24,659 nt of DNA, from positions 1 through 24,659 of the forward strand of contig CAMLMM010000026.1 in NCBI GenBank assembly GCA_946481105.1, given 5' to 3'. Positions 15,983-24,198 of this stretch are shown one piece after another. The notes under the pieces were generated by a model. The model was not told the origin of the DNA and did no database searches. It saw nothing but the letters and a program-made list of their open reading frames with translations. Each line of letters opens with the position of its first letter. Positions within the stretch are counted from its first letter, which is position 1. The DNA comes from an uncultured Alphaproteobacteria bacterium (GTDB lineage Bacteria > Pseudomonadota > Alphaproteobacteria > Micavibrionales > Micavibrionaceae). The translations under genes were made by a program, and so were the position numbers.

Positions 15983-16232
15983 CAAAACCGTAAAACGAAC
16001 TATTAACTGCCCCAAAAATCCTTACCTCACCACAGGAGAACACAGGGGACACAGAGACAGGCTTCCCCGTCATACCCCGGCCCTGTCCGGGGTATTCATG
16101 CCATAAAAATGGATTACCCGGATAAAGCGGGTAATGACGAACTTCGTGAGCTTAGTGCCCTTAGTGGTTCAAACCCTTCTTCTCATCTCCCCATTTTTTC
16201 CCAAAATCGCGGAACGAACTATTAACTCCACC
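15983..16232. repeat. Direct repeats flanking a mosaic element
   Basis: AACGAACTATTAACT occurs at 15994-16008 and again at 16213-16227. Around it a longer imperfect match begins with CAAAA(C/T)CG at 15983 and 16202. Between the copies are three degenerate 9-10-bp units of the type nnCACnnAG (about 16029-16057), a double hairpin, and three 9-bp units CTTCGTGAG, CTTAGTGCC and CTTAGTGGT (16142-16168). Read on the other strand, the last three again fit nnCACnnAG. The arrangement is therefore direct repeats outside and inverted 9-mer blocks inside. Confidence 0.75.
16068..16139. repeat. REP/BIME-like double-hairpin element
   Basis: The element begins with CGTCAT and ends with its inverse ATGACG. 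Inside are two perfect hairpins. TACCCCGG and CCGGGGTA (16073-16080 and 16087-16094) flank a 6-nt loop, and ATTACCCG and CGGGTAAT (16113-16120 and 16128-16135) flank a 7-nt loop. Similar CGTCATnCCCG-type intergenic palindromes are common in alphaproteobacterial genomes (from memory). Neither hairpin has a terminator-like T-run. Confidence 0.75.
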
Positions 16233-16320
16233 CATTTTCCGCGTTGCAAGATGCAATTTCAGTCAGAATCAACGACACTGAATCCCAGAAAAAGAAAAGT
16301 TGAACAGGGTTAATTGCTTT

Positions 16321-17439
16321 ATGCGTAATATTTTTGCCAGAAAATCCGCCCCGCCGCAGATTATTCATGATGAGCAACCCCGACCAAATTTCGGACTCGG
16401 ATTAATGGGTGGCGGATCATGGGGGGCGTTTACCGCCGGCGTTCTGGAAGAACTCGTCCCCGTTCTCGAAACAATCGGACAAATAACAGCTATTTCCGGA
16501 ACGAGCGCCGGGGCAGTGAATGGCGTTCTGCTGACCAGCGGGCTGAACGATGGCGGCGCACATGAAGGTGTTCGCCGTGTCAATGAAATATGGGACCGCC
16601 TGAAACAAAGCGGGGCTATCTTGGATTTAACCCGCGGTTTCGCCGACTGCCTGCCCCGCTGGATGATACCGACTGACGAACGCTGGCCCAATTACCCCAA
16701 AGCCTGCTTTAATATGGCCGCCTGTGTTCAGGCGCTTAATCCGCTGATGACAACCGGCGCGACCCAGATGATATCCGGCATGGTCAAGGATATCGTGCCA
16801 AACTGGAAAAGCGCGCAGACTGGCCGCGTTGTTTTCTCCGCCAATACGGTCCGCCGCCATAACCTGACTGGTGAGGAAGAGCATATTATCCTCTCCGGCA
16901 AAAATTTAACGCCCAATGGAGTGGGAGCCTCCGCCAATTTGCGCGAATTGGGGACGCATCAGATATTAGACCATCGCAACCCCTTCACGTTCCTGAAAGA
17001 ACTCAGCTATACTTATCTTGATGGCGGTTATGAACAGAACCCGCCTCTCCAGCCTCTGCTCGACGCCAGGCCGACAGATATTTTTATGATTATCCTGCAT
17101 GACCATCAGAGTGAGGATAACCAGCCACGCTATGGCAAGAAACTATATCATGATGAAATCCATCGGGATGTTGCCTCTCTGGCGCTCGACGATTCCAATC
17201 TGATGCGCATCCATGCCATAGAAATTGAAATGTCGGGTGGTGAAATTAACGGCTGGCGTCTGAATGACACCAGCAAGTTCAATACATCTCCTGAATTTAT
17301 TGATGCTTTGCATGAAGCAGGTCGGGCAGCAGCAAAGAAATGGTTGACCCATAATTTACCATATCTTGGCGTTGAGTCGACTTATCGTCCCCATAGCCAC
17401 GCCGTACAGCAATTAATAGCCGCCGGATTCAATTATTGA
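16321..17439 (+). CDS. Patatin-like phospholipase
   Basis: 372 residues from the ATG at 16321; an in-frame TTG at 16300 would add seven. The domain starts at NFGLGLMGGGSWGAFTAGVL (23-42), whose GGGSWG is the oxyanion loop. ISGTSAGAVNG (58-68) holds the nucleophile Ser62 in a GxSxG elbow, and YLDGGYEQNPP (232-242) supplies the catalytic Asp234 of the Ser-Asp dyad. The protein should hydrolyse acyl esters of lipids. No signal peptide or membrane helix is seen, so it is probably cytoplasmic or peripheral. The C-terminal third (MRIHAIEIEMSGGEING, WRLNDTSKFNTSPEFI) resembles other long bacterial patatins. A PHA-related role is conceivable because phaZ is nearby, but nothing in the sequence demonstrates it. 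Confidence 0.9.
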   Translation: MRNIFARKSAPPQIIHDEQPRPNFGLGLMGGGSWGAFTAGVLEELVPVLETIGQITAISGTSAGAVNGVLLTSGLNDGGAHEGVRRVNEIWDRLKQSGAILDLTRGFADCLPRWMIPTDERWPNYPKACFNMAACVQALNPLMTTGATQMISGMVKDIVPNWKSAQTGRVVFSANTVRRHNLTGEEEHIILSGKNLTPNGVGASANLRELGTHQILDHRNPFTFLKELSYTYLDGGYEQNPPLQPLLDARPTDIFMIILHDHQSEDNQPRYGKKLYHDEIHRDVASLALDDSNLMRIHAIEIEMSGGEINGWRLNDTSKFNTSPEFIDALHEAGRAAAKKWLTHNLPYLGVESTYRPHSHAVQQLIAAGFNY

Positions 17440-17486
17440 AAATCAAATCAACTTGATATTCACAATTGGAGGCGCAGAATGGTCAC

Positions 17487-18182
17487 ATGGTTGATTTCTC
17501 AACAATCTCACCGCACCTGCATGTGAAAATATCCCCGAAGGCCAAACGACTGGCGCTCCGGCTCGATTCACATGCCCGCCGTATTAACTTGGTCATTCCA
17601 AAACGCGCCAGCCTGAAAAAGGCGTATGAGTTCGCGGAACAGAACCAGCACTGGATTGCCGATAAAATAAACGCCCTGCCCGATCCTGTCCCGTTTATTG
17701 ACGGAGCCATCATTCCCATCATGGGAAAAAATAAGCGGTTACATATAGATAAGGGCGATTATAAAACCACCAGAATAACAATTACCGAACACACAATTCA
17801 GGTTACCACTCAGCTGGACGACCCTACCCCGCGTATCACCCGCTTTATTCGCGCCCATGCCGAAAAAGAATTGCATTTATTATCAATAGATAAGGCCGCA
17901 AAGCTAAATCGTATCCTCAAAACATTCTGCGTGCGTGATATGAAGTCTCGCTGGGGTAGCTGCTCGACCGATGGGCGCATGACACTCTCCTGGCGACTGG
18001 TCTTCGCCCCAATGCACGCTATTGATTATGTGGTATCCCACGAAGTCGCGCACCTGACCCATGGCGACCACGGCGTACGCTTCTGGAAGCTGTGCGAAGA
18101 ACTTTCCGATGACTACAAAACAGGCAAAGAATGGATGCGCCTGAACGGGGTCAATCTCGGGCGGTTTGGTAAAAGTCCATGA
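17487..18182 (+). CDS. YgjP-like (DUF45) zinc metallopeptidase
   Basis: 231 residues from the ATG at 17487; GGAGG at 17468-17472 lies 14 bases upstream. A TTG at 17466 in the same frame would add seven residues but would overlap that site. The family signature is MKSRWGSCSTDGRMTLSWRL (152-171) followed by DYVVSHEVAHLTHGDHGVRF (180-199). HEVAH (185-189) is the zinc-binding HExxH motif and His195 the likely third ligand. This is the SprT/YgjP-related gluzincin group; substrates are poorly known. The protein appears cytoplasmic. Its 3' end overlaps the convergent ruvX gene by 32 bp. It follows the patatin gene by 47 bp and could share its transcript. Confidence 0.9.
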   Translation: MVDFSTISPHLHVKISPKAKRLALRLDSHARRINLVIPKRASLKKAYEFAEQNQHWIADKINALPDPVPFIDGAIIPIMGKNKRLHIDKGDYKTTRITITEHTIQVTTQLDDPTPRITRFIRAHAEKELHLLSIDKAAKLNRILKTFCVRDMKSRWGSCSTDGRMTLSWRLVFAPMHAIDYVVSHEVAHLTHGDHGVRFWKLCEELSDDYKTGKEWMRLNGVNLGRFGKSP

Positions 18183-18627
18183 AATCCTGTAAAATGACCT
18201 GAGCGGCCATTTTATCCACAATTTCTCCCCGTCTTTTACGCGACATATCCACCGACTTAATCAGAAACTCGGTGGATTTTTTGGTGGAGAACCGCTCATC
18301 GAAGAACGTCACTGGGACGACCGGGATATATTTCATAATCTCAAGCATCACATCGCGGGTTGCCTGACAGCGCGGCCCTTCCGTCCCATCGACATTGAGC
18401 GGCCAGCCTACAACGATGCCGGAACATTCATAATCTTTCATATGCCTGGCCAGATGTTCGGCATCCTTAATGATTTTGGTACGATTGATAACAGTTAAAG
18501 GGGATGCAAAACCACCCATGACCGACCCGCACGCGACACCAATGGTTTTGGTTCCAATATCCAGCCCTAGCAGGCGGTCGGTTTTGGCCAGATTAGCCGT
18601 GAATTCATCACATGAAACTATAGCCAT
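18151..18627 (-). CDS. ruvX: Putative pre-16S rRNA nuclease / YqgF-RuvX family
   Basis: 158 residues with an RNase H-like fold. RLLGLDIGTKTIGVACG (18-34) holds the first catalytic Asp23. GIVVGWPLNVDGTEGPR gives the following strand and loop, TFFDERFSTKKS the conserved DERxxT motif, and DKMAAQVILQDFM the terminal Asp. The family processes the 5' end of 16S rRNA in E. coli (YqgF) and was formerly annotated as a Holliday junction resolvase. The N-terminal ~15 residues before the core are a little longer than usual. The start at 18627 has no strong Shine-Dalgarno. The gene is divergent from gatC, with a 65-bp spacer containing a concentric inverted repeat, and convergent with the metallopeptidase gene. 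Confidence 0.93.
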   Translation of the reverse strand: MAIVSCDEFTANLAKTDRLLGLDIGTKTIGVACGSVMGGFASPLTVINRTKIIKDAEHLARHMKDYECSGIVVGWPLNVDGTEGPRCQATRDVMLEIMKYIPVVPVTFFDERFSTKKSTEFLIKSVDMSRKRRGEIVDKMAAQVILQDFMDFYQTARD

Positions 18628-18692
18628 AGTGCTTGCAGGTGGTTGATTTGAATGTTAATTATTAAGAATACCATCAACCAAGAGAACACCAC
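18628..18692. promoter_or_regulatory. ruvX-gatC divergent spacer with concentric inverted repeat
   Basis: TGGTTGAT (18640-18647) and ATCAACCA (18673-18680) are perfect inverse copies. TTAATTATTAA (18655-18665) lies between them, and both palindromes share the same centre at 18660. The purine-rich AAGAGAA before gatC begins at 18680. The layout could be an operator for both genes, or a leader hairpin next to the gatC ribosome-binding site. No clear promoter hexamers are visible. Confidence 0.5.
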
Positions 18693-18980
18693 ATGCCGAT
18701 TGATAAAGCAACCGTTCAGAAAAACGCGTCCCTTGCCAGAATCAAGGTCACCGAAGATGACCTGACCTATTATGCCCCCCAGATGGACGGGATTATCGGC
18801 TGGATGCAGCAGTTGCAGGAAGTCAATACGGACGGGGTCACCCCCCTCGCCAGCGTATCCGAAATTACGCTGCGCCTGCGTCCGGACGCAGTGACTGACG
18901 GGGGAATCCCTGACAAGGTACTGGCGAATGCGCCGGAATCTGTCGAAGGGTTCTTTGTTGTTTCCAAGATCGTAGAGTAA
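18693..18980 (+). CDS. gatC: Asp-tRNA(Asn)/Glu-tRNA(Gln) amidotransferase subunit C
   Basis: 95 residues, the standard size. GatC is the small belt-like subunit that wraps GatA and stabilises the GatCAB complex, which amidates Glu-tRNA(Gln) and/or Asp-tRNA(Asn). The N-terminal helix region [14 protein letters not shown] and the motif [18 protein letters not shown] are characteristic, as is the C-terminal [19 protein letters not shown] lies before the ATG. gatA begins five bases after the stop. The presence of gatCAB implies that the organism uses the indirect route for at least one of the two amide aminoacyl-tRNAs. Confidence 0.96.
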   Translation: MPIDKATVQKNASLARIKVTEDDLTYYAPQMDGIIGWMQQLQEVNTDGVTPLASVSEITLRLRPDAVTDGGIPDKVLANAPESVEGFFVVSKIVE

Positions 18981-18985
18981 TAATC

Positions 18986-20473
18986 ATGACCAGCAATTTG
19001 AATTCCCTGACCATTTCCGAAGCCGTGAATGGTTTGAAAGCCAAGAAGTTTTCGGCCACCGAACTGGTTTCCGCCCATGTGAAACAAATGGAATCCGGAC
19101 GCGACCTGAACGCGTTTATCACCGAAACGGCCGACCTCGCCCTCGCCGCCGCTAAAGATAGCGACGCGCGTATCGCCAAAGGTGAAATGCGCCCGCTCGA
19201 AGGCGTCCCGATTGCGATGAAAGATTTATTCTGCACCAAAGGTGTCAAAACCACGGCAGCCAGCAACATTCTGAATAATTTCGTGCCTCAATATGAATCG
19301 ACCGTGTCACAAAAGCTGATTGATGCGGGCACAATCTCGATTGGCAAAACCAACCTTGATGAATTCGCCATGGGCGGGTCCAATACGACCAGTTTCTATG
19401 GCCCTGCCGTCAACCCATGGAAGAGTAATAAACACCCGGACAAAAAACTTGTGCCGGGCGGCTCCTCCGGTGGCTCCGCCGCCGCTGTCGCCGCTGGTAT
19501 GGCGATTGCGGCAACGGGCACCGATACAGGTGGTTCCACCCGTCAGCCGGGCAGTTTCTGCGGTATCGTCGGCGTGAAGCCAACTTATGGCCGTTGTTCC
19601 CGTTGGGGCATTATCGCCTTCGCGTCCTCACTTGATCAGGCTGGCGCGTTTGCCCGTACCGTCGAAGATTCCGCCTTGATGCTTCAGCACATGGCCGGGT
19701 TTGATCCGAAAGACTCCACCTCAGCCCAAATGGACGTACCTGATTTTGCTGGCCTGCTGAAACAGGATATCAAAGGCCTGAAAATCGGTATCCCGAAAGA
19801 ATACCGCGTTGACGGTATGCCACAGGAAATTGTCGATATCTGGGACAAGGGCGCAGCCATGCTGAAAGATGCGGGTGCGACTATCGTTGATATCTCCTTG
19901 CCGCACACCAAATATGCTGTTCCAACCTACTATATTATCGCCCCGGCCGAAGCCTCGTCGAACCTCGCCCGTTATGACGGCGTGCGTTACGGCCTGCGCG
20001 TTGAAGGCAAGGATTTGCAGGAAACCTATGAACTCTCGCGCGCTGCCGGTTTCGGGGCCGAAGTCAAACGCCGTATCATGATTGGCACCTATTGCCTGTC
20101 ATCCGGTTACTATGACGCCTATTATACTAAGGCCCAGAAAGTACGTCGCCTGATCGCGAACGACTTCAAAGCTGCGTTTGAAAAATGTGACGCCATCCTG
20201 ACTCCGACCGCGCCCTCCTCCGCTTTCGCCATCGGCGAGAACTCAGACGACCCGATCAAAATGTATCTGGGTGACGTGTTCACTATTCCGGCATCCCTCG
20301 CTGGCCTGCCGGGTATATCCGTTCCGGCGGGGCTGGATGATCAGGGGCTGCCGCTTGGCTTGCAGATTATCAGCCGCCCATGGGACGAAGTTACCATGTT
20401 CCGTACTGCAAATGCACTGGAAAAGGCCATTCAGTTTAACGCCCAACACGCCCTGCTGAAAAAGGTGGCATAA
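18986..20473 (+). CDS. gatA: Asp-tRNA(Asn)/Glu-tRNA(Gln) amidotransferase subunit A
   Basis: 495 residues. It is the glutaminase subunit, which frees ammonia for transfer to tRNA-bound Glu or Asp. It is an amidase-signature protein: Lys79 in [12 protein letters not shown], the cis-serine S160 in [16 protein letters not shown], and the nucleophile S184 in [15 protein letters not shown] form the Ser-cisSer-Lys triad. [20 protein letters not shown] and [14 protein letters not shown] are typical GatA segments. The stop overlaps the start of the next gene (TAATG), so translation of the secreted Cys-rich protein is probably coupled to gatA. Confidence 0.97.
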   Translation: MTSNLNSLTISEAVNGLKAKKFSATELVSAHVKQMESGRDLNAFITETADLALAAAKDSDARIAKGEMRPLEGVPIAMKDLFCTKGVKTTAASNILNNFVPQYESTVSQKLIDAGTISIGKTNLDEFAMGGSNTTSFYGPAVNPWKSNKHPDKKLVPGGSSGGSAAAVAAGMAIAATGTDTGGSTRQPGSFCGIVGVKPTYGRCSRWGIIAFASSLDQAGAFARTVEDSALMLQHMAGFDPKDSTSAQMDVPDFAGLLKQDIKGLKIGIPKEYRVDGMPQEIVDIWDKGAAMLKDAGATIVDISLPHTKYAVPTYYIIAPAEASSNLARYDGVRYGLRVEGKDLQETYELSRAAGFGAEVKRRIMIGTYCLSSGYYDAYYTKAQKVRRLIANDFKAAFEKCDAILTPTAPSSAFAIGENSDDPIKMYLGDVFTIPASLAGLPGISVPAGLDDQGLPLGLQIISRPWDEVTMFRTANALEKAIQFNAQHALLKKVA

Positions 20474-21156
20474 TGTCACGCGGGAAGCTCCTGCTTGGCC
20501 TGGCATTGGTACTTGTCCTGGGACAGGTATCGGTTGCACTGGCGGAGGCACTGATAAAGCCAAATTTTTATCAGCGGGAGGTTTCCCGGCTGTTCCCGAT
20601 ACTGCCACCTGAAGTTAATCTGGACCGCGACGCTAACCTGCCGATAACCCCGGATATCGGGAATATGATTTACGATCGCTGCCTGTCGCGCGTGCCGGAA
20701 CGATTCACGCCAGATGCGCATCGTTATTACTGTACCTGTTCGACAGCAGCGACCGTTGGAACCATAACGCACAAAGAACTTAAGGAACTTCAACAAAAGA
20801 AGAGCCGCGTCATTGGCAACGCTACCTTTGAAAAATATGTGACCGAAGTCATTACACCCTGTATGGATGTGCCAGTCGAGCAGATTGAATATCTGTATTG
20901 TGTTTTAAGTACGCGCAACGACCCACGTATCGACGACATACCAAAATTTTGCGGATGCGTCAGTGCTGGCATGGGACTGCATTTCAAAGAGTTTGGCCGC
21001 ACTGAAATGATGATTGCGTGGAATCGCGGGAATGAAAAAATGTATGACGACCCTATTGGCGGCTTATGGGAGGACTCGGACTATCAGAACGCCCGCACGG
21101 AATATCGTCGCCGTTGCCGTTCGCATTATACGAAGCCGAACCCATTTAAGGATTGA
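20473..21156 (+). CDS. Secreted eight-cysteine protein (C-CxC-C twice), first of pair
   Basis: 227 residues; family not recognised. A hydrophobic N-terminus (5-24, ending ALA before EAL) looks like a Sec signal peptide, so the protein is probably periplasmic. The mature part has exactly eight cysteines: C70, C87/C89 (YYCTCS), C130, C143, C160/C162 (FCGCVS) and C215. C-x16-CxC occurs twice (70-89 and 143-162), and the flanking text is alike (CLSRVPER...YYCTCSTA versus CVLSTRND...FCGCVSAG), which suggests an internal duplication. The ATG overlaps the gatA stop, and the gene downstream encodes a protein with the same cysteine order. The cysteines probably form disulfides. No enzymatic motif is visible and I do not assign a function. 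Confidence 0.88.
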   Translation: MSRGKLLLGLALVLVLGQVSVALAEALIKPNFYQREVSRLFPILPPEVNLDRDANLPITPDIGNMIYDRCLSRVPERFTPDAHRYYCTCSTAATVGTITHKELKELQQKKSRVIGNATFEKYVTEVITPCMDVPVEQIEYLYCVLSTRNDPRIDDIPKFCGCVSAGMGLHFKEFGRTEMMIAWNRGNEKMYDDPIGGLWEDSDYQNARTEYRRRCRSHYTKPNPFKD

Positions 21157-21158
21157 TC

Positions 21159-21701
21159 ATGCTGAAACATCTTGCCTGTTTTATCACGGTTTTGTTTATG
21201 CTGCATGTCTCTGCACAGGCGGCTGAAACACGCACGCCTGTCACCGAAAGCACCATACGTGATTTCAAGGCAAGCTGCCTGCTTAGCGCCCAGAATGATG
21301 GTATTATGGCACCACTCAGCATGGTTAAATACTGTACCTGTACATCTATGTTTTTTGGCCGCACTATCCTGATGGAAGATATCGCCGATTTAAACGCAAA
21401 TAACGAAAAAAGCGCCGCCGCCGCCAATAAAATTCTTGCCGAAGCGAATGCCCCCTGCGCACAATACCCCATTCATGATATTGTTGAAAAACGCTGCGCG
21501 ATGAATAACGGCACACAGGCTGCCTGCGCCTGTGTAGGCCGTAAGACCGATAATTTTTTCCGTGTAAAAACCACTGCATGGCCCCGCCTGCGTGTCCAGA
21601 AAAATCCGATGCCGAATGACTTTCTGTCTCCGCTACTGAATGACCCTGAATTTCAATCAATGCAGCAAAAAGCAACACTGGCCTGTATCAATGCAAAATA
21701 A
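21159..21701 (+). CDS. Secreted eight-cysteine protein (C-CxC-C twice), second of pair
   Basis: 180 residues from the ATG at 21159, with AAGGA six bases upstream and only two bases after the previous stop. Residues 1-21 form a signal peptide (ending about SAQA or SAQAA). After it come eight cysteines in the same order as the previous protein: C40, C59/C61 (KYCTCTS), C100, C113, C123/C125 (ACACVG) and C176. The central C-x12-C spacing (100-113) is identical to that in the neighbour (130-143), and YCTC[ST] is shared. The rest has diverged strongly. It is presumably a periplasmic, disulfide-bonded paralogue. C7 lies in the signal peptide without a lipobox context. Function unknown. Confidence 0.88.
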   Translation: MLKHLACFITVLFMLHVSAQAAETRTPVTESTIRDFKASCLLSAQNDGIMAPLSMVKYCTCTSMFFGRTILMEDIADLNANNEKSAAAANKILAEANAPCAQYPIHDIVEKRCAMNNGTQAACACVGRKTDNFFRVKTTAWPRLRVQKNPMPNDFLSPLLNDPEFQSMQQKATLACINAK

Positions 21702-21724
21702 ACACCCTAACGAGGAAATATAAT

Positions 21725-23176
21725 ATGTCCGTATATATCAAAGGCGAAACAGGCGATTGGGAAATTGTTATCGGGATGGAAGTCCACGCCCAGGTTGTCG
21801 CGAAATCAAAACTATTCTCGGGCGCGTCCTGCGAATTCGGCGGGGCGCCAAACGACCACGTATCACTGGTGGATGCCGCCATGCCGGGCATGCTGCCCGT
21901 CCTGAATGAATATTGCGTGGAACAGGCCGTCCGCACCGGGCTGGGCCTCAATGCTCAGATTAACCTGCATTCCGTGTTTGAACGGAAGAACTATTTTTAT
22001 CCCGACCTGCCGCAGGGCTATCAGATTTCCCAATTCCTGCACCCTATTGTCGGCAAAGGCGTGATTGAAATCGACCTGCCAAACGGTGAGGTGAAGGAAA
22101 TCGGCATTACCCGTCTGCATCTGGAACAGGACGCCGGCAAATCCATTCATGACCAGCACCCGACCAAGAGCTTTGTCGACCTGAACCGCTCCGGCTGCGC
22201 CCTGATGGAAATCGTGTCCGAACCTGACCTGCGCGGTCCCGAGGAAGCGACCGCTTATTTGACCAAACTGCGCATGATTTTGCGCTACCTCGGCACATGT
22301 GACGGCAACCTTGAAGAAGGATCAATGCGCGCCGACGTTAACGTATCTGTCCGTAAACCGGGTGGTGAACTTGGCACACGTTGCGAGATTAAAAACGTCA
22401 ACTCGATCAAGGCCGTGCAAATGGCCATTGAATATGAATCAACCCGTCAGGTTGAAATCATCGAAGGTGGCGGAAAAATTAAACAGGAAACCCGCCTCTG
22501 GGACCCAACCAAAGGCGAAACGCGCTCCATGCGTTCCAAGGAAGAAGCGCATGACTATCGTTACTTCCCCGACCCTGACCTGCTGCCATTAGTTATCAAG
22601 CAGGATTTTGTCGCGCAGATCAAAGAAACGCTGCCCGAATTGCCGGACCAGAAAAAGCACCGTTTTATGTCGTCCTATGGCTTGTCGACTTACGACTCAT
22701 CCGTCCTGATCATGGAACGCAGCCGCGCGGATTATTACGAAGCCGCGGCCCAAGGCCATGATTCCAAACTCGTCGCCAACTGGGTCATCAACGAATTACT
22801 CGGCGGCCTGAACAAGGATGGCAAGACTCTGGCTGAAAGCCCGGTATCTGCCAAACAACTCGGCGCGCTCGTCGGCCTTATCTCTGACAACACCATCTCG
22901 GGTAAAATCGCCAAGGATGTGTTTGCCGAGATGATGGCATCCGGTAAAGACCCGGCTGCGATTGTCGAAGAAAAAGGCCTGAAACAAGTAACCGATAGTG
23001 GCGCGATTGAAAAAATCGTCGACGAAGTCATTGCCGAAAACCCGGACAACGTCGCCGCGTATAAAGGCGGCAAAGATAAACTCTTCGGCTTCTTTGTCGG
23101 CCAGGTCATGAAAAAGTCCGGTGGCAAAGCCAACCCGGACATGGTCAATGACCTGCTGAAGAAGAAACTTGGTTAA
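21725..23176 (+). CDS. gatB: Asp-tRNA(Asn)/Glu-tRNA(Gln) amidotransferase subunit B
   Basis: 483 residues. It is the tRNA-binding subunit that activates the tRNA-linked Glu/Asp with ATP and accepts ammonia from Gat[14 protein letters not shown] (12-24), [17 protein letters not shown] (88-104), [17 protein letters not shown] and [11 protein letters not shown] are standard GatB signatures. The C-terminal YqeY-like tail (from about residue 335) mediates tRNA recognition. GAGGA precedes the ATG. It is separated from gatA by the two Cys-rich genes, yet the tight spacing (23 bp from the second one) keeps all five genes in one apparent operon. The next gene starts inside its last codons. Confidence 0.97.
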   Translation: MSVYIKGETGDWEIVIGMEVHAQVVAKSKLFSGASCEFGGAPNDHVSLVDAAMPGMLPVLNEYCVEQAVRTGLGLNAQINLHSVFERKNYFYPDLPQGYQISQFLHPIVGKGVIEIDLPNGEVKEIGITRLHLEQDAGKSIHDQHPTKSFVDLNRSGCALMEIVSEPDLRGPEEATAYLTKLRMILRYLGTCDGNLEEGSMRADVNVSVRKPGGELGTRCEIKNVNSIKAVQMAIEYESTRQVEIIEGGGKIKQETRLWDPTKGETRSMRSKEEAHDYRYFPDPDLLPLVIKQDFVAQIKETLPELPDQKKHRFMSSYGLSTYDSSVLIMERSRADYYEAAAQGHDSKLVANWVINELLGGLNKDGKTLAESPVSAKQLGALVGLISDNTISGKIAKDVFAEMMASGKDPAAIVEEKGLKQVTDSGAIEKIVDEVIAENPDNVAAYKGGKDKLFGFFVGQVMKKSGGKANPDMVNDLLKKKLG

Positions 23177-23858
23177 TACGTCGCAGGTTTCCATCACCAC
23201 GCATGACCGTTTAGAGGTTGTGCGCGGTGATTTAATTCCCGGCGGACTCAAAACTCTGGCGTTGTTGCGCTGGCTTCCCACACTTAATCATACACATTTC
23301 GCCTATACCGGCAGCGTCTATGGTTCCGGCGCGTGGGCGGTGGCGACAGTCTGCCGTGAACTCGGTTATGATTGTTCGCTCTTTATCGCGCGGTCGAATT
23401 ATGACCCGGCCTGGCTGAAAGATGTGAAGCCCGCGACATTATACTGGTGTGAACCACTGCCCGTGAATGACCTGCACCAACAAACGCACGACCACTATCC
23501 GGAACTGTATAATCTGCCACTCGGCTTTGACACGCCCGACTTCATCGACGCCATGGCGGACGCCATGTATGAAATCCTGTCGGACACGCCGCCGGAAATC
23601 TGGATTCCGGCGGTCAGTGGCGTTCTGGCTCGTGCTGCCTGTCTAGCCTTTCCAGATATTCCCATTCATGCGGTATTGGCGGCTCGTCATGCCGGGGATA
23701 CGGGACAGGCCATACGGCACGAATACGAAGGCAAATTTCACCGGGCGCCCGCATCCTTGCCACCCTACCCGGCCTGCCCGTTCAGCGATGCCAAAGCCTG
23801 GGAAGTTGCCAAGGAAATGGCGGTTCCCGGGGCTGTTTTGTGGAATGTCAGCCTTTAA
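23169..23858 (+). CDS. PLP fold-type-II-like protein (ACC deaminase-like)
   Basis: 229 residues from a TTG at 23169 that overlaps the gatB end by 8 bp. An AGAAG-like site precedes it; a later in-frame GTG at 23220 would cut into the conserved start. [18 protein letters not shown] (19-36) resembles the Lys-containing motif of ACC deaminase/D-cysteine desulfhydrase enzymes (KRxDL...GGNKxRKL), which would make Lys28 the PLP lysine. [20 protein letters not shown] parallels the next conserved Ser/Asn-helix segment, and [19 protein letters not shown] parallels the GSGGTxAGL phosphate-binding stretch. The protein is about 100 residues shorter than typical family members and the glycine-rich phosphate loop is imperfect, so it may be reduced or non-catalytic. 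No signal peptide. The assignment is by motif reading only. Confidence 0.6.
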   Translation: MVNTSQVSITTHDRLEVVRGDLIPGGLKTLALLRWLPTLNHTHFAYTGSVYGSGAWAVATVCRELGYDCSLFIARSNYDPAWLKDVKPATLYWCEPLPVNDLHQQTHDHYPELYNLPLGFDTPDFIDAMADAMYEILSDTPPEIWIPAVSGVLARAACLAFPDIPIHAVLAARHAGDTGQAIRHEYEGKFHRAPASLPPYPACPFSDAKAWEVAKEMAVPGAVLWNVSL

Positions 23859-23944
23859 CCCTTTTTCGCATTGATTTTTAAGGATTTTCCCCCTAAAAAG
23901 GGCGAACTTGATGGATTGGAGTGGTGACGCTCCAAACGCAGTGA

Positions 23945-24077
<133 letters not shown>

Positions 24078-24086
24078 AGTGGTAGA

Positions 24087-24153
24087 GAACCCGAGAAGAG
24101 GGTTCGACGACAAGCAGTTCTCAAGAACTGCACAGGCGCAGCGGCAACACCGC
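24087..24153 (+). other. Three successive short hairpins, possible structured leader
   Basis: GAACCC/GGGTTC (24087-24092 and 24100-24105), GCAGTTC/GAACTGC with a TCAA loop (24114-24120 and 24125-24131), and GCGG/CCGC (24141-24144 and 24150-24153) follow one another between the tRNA terminator and the next gene. The second stem is perfect over 7 bp. They have no T-runs. They may be a structured 5' leader or a relic of an older element. Confidence 0.4.
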
Positions 24154-24198
24154 AAACCAATCCTCCCATCCGACTTGTACGCTAACGGATTTGAAATT

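Larger units (their letters stand above)
15863..16320. other. Gene-free intergenic region with mosaic repeats
   Basis: No convincing gene lies in these ~460 bases on either strand. Near the left end is TTGACA (15869-15874) without a good -10. The rest is repeat material, described separately: an imperfect direct repeat containing an exact 15-mer at 15994-16008 and 16213-16227, short tandem 9-mers, and a double hairpin at 16068-16139. The patatin gene starts at the right edge; its promoter is not obvious. Confidence 0.7.

Noticed and set aside
16030..16170. Tandem 9-mers considered as a CRISPR-like array
   Set aside because: The units are adjacent without spacers, only three per block and degenerate, with no cas genes nearby.
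23889..23902. CCCT-AAAA-AGGG hairpin after the PLP-like gene
   Set aside because: The stem has four base pairs and no downstream T-run, so it is not a credible terminator.
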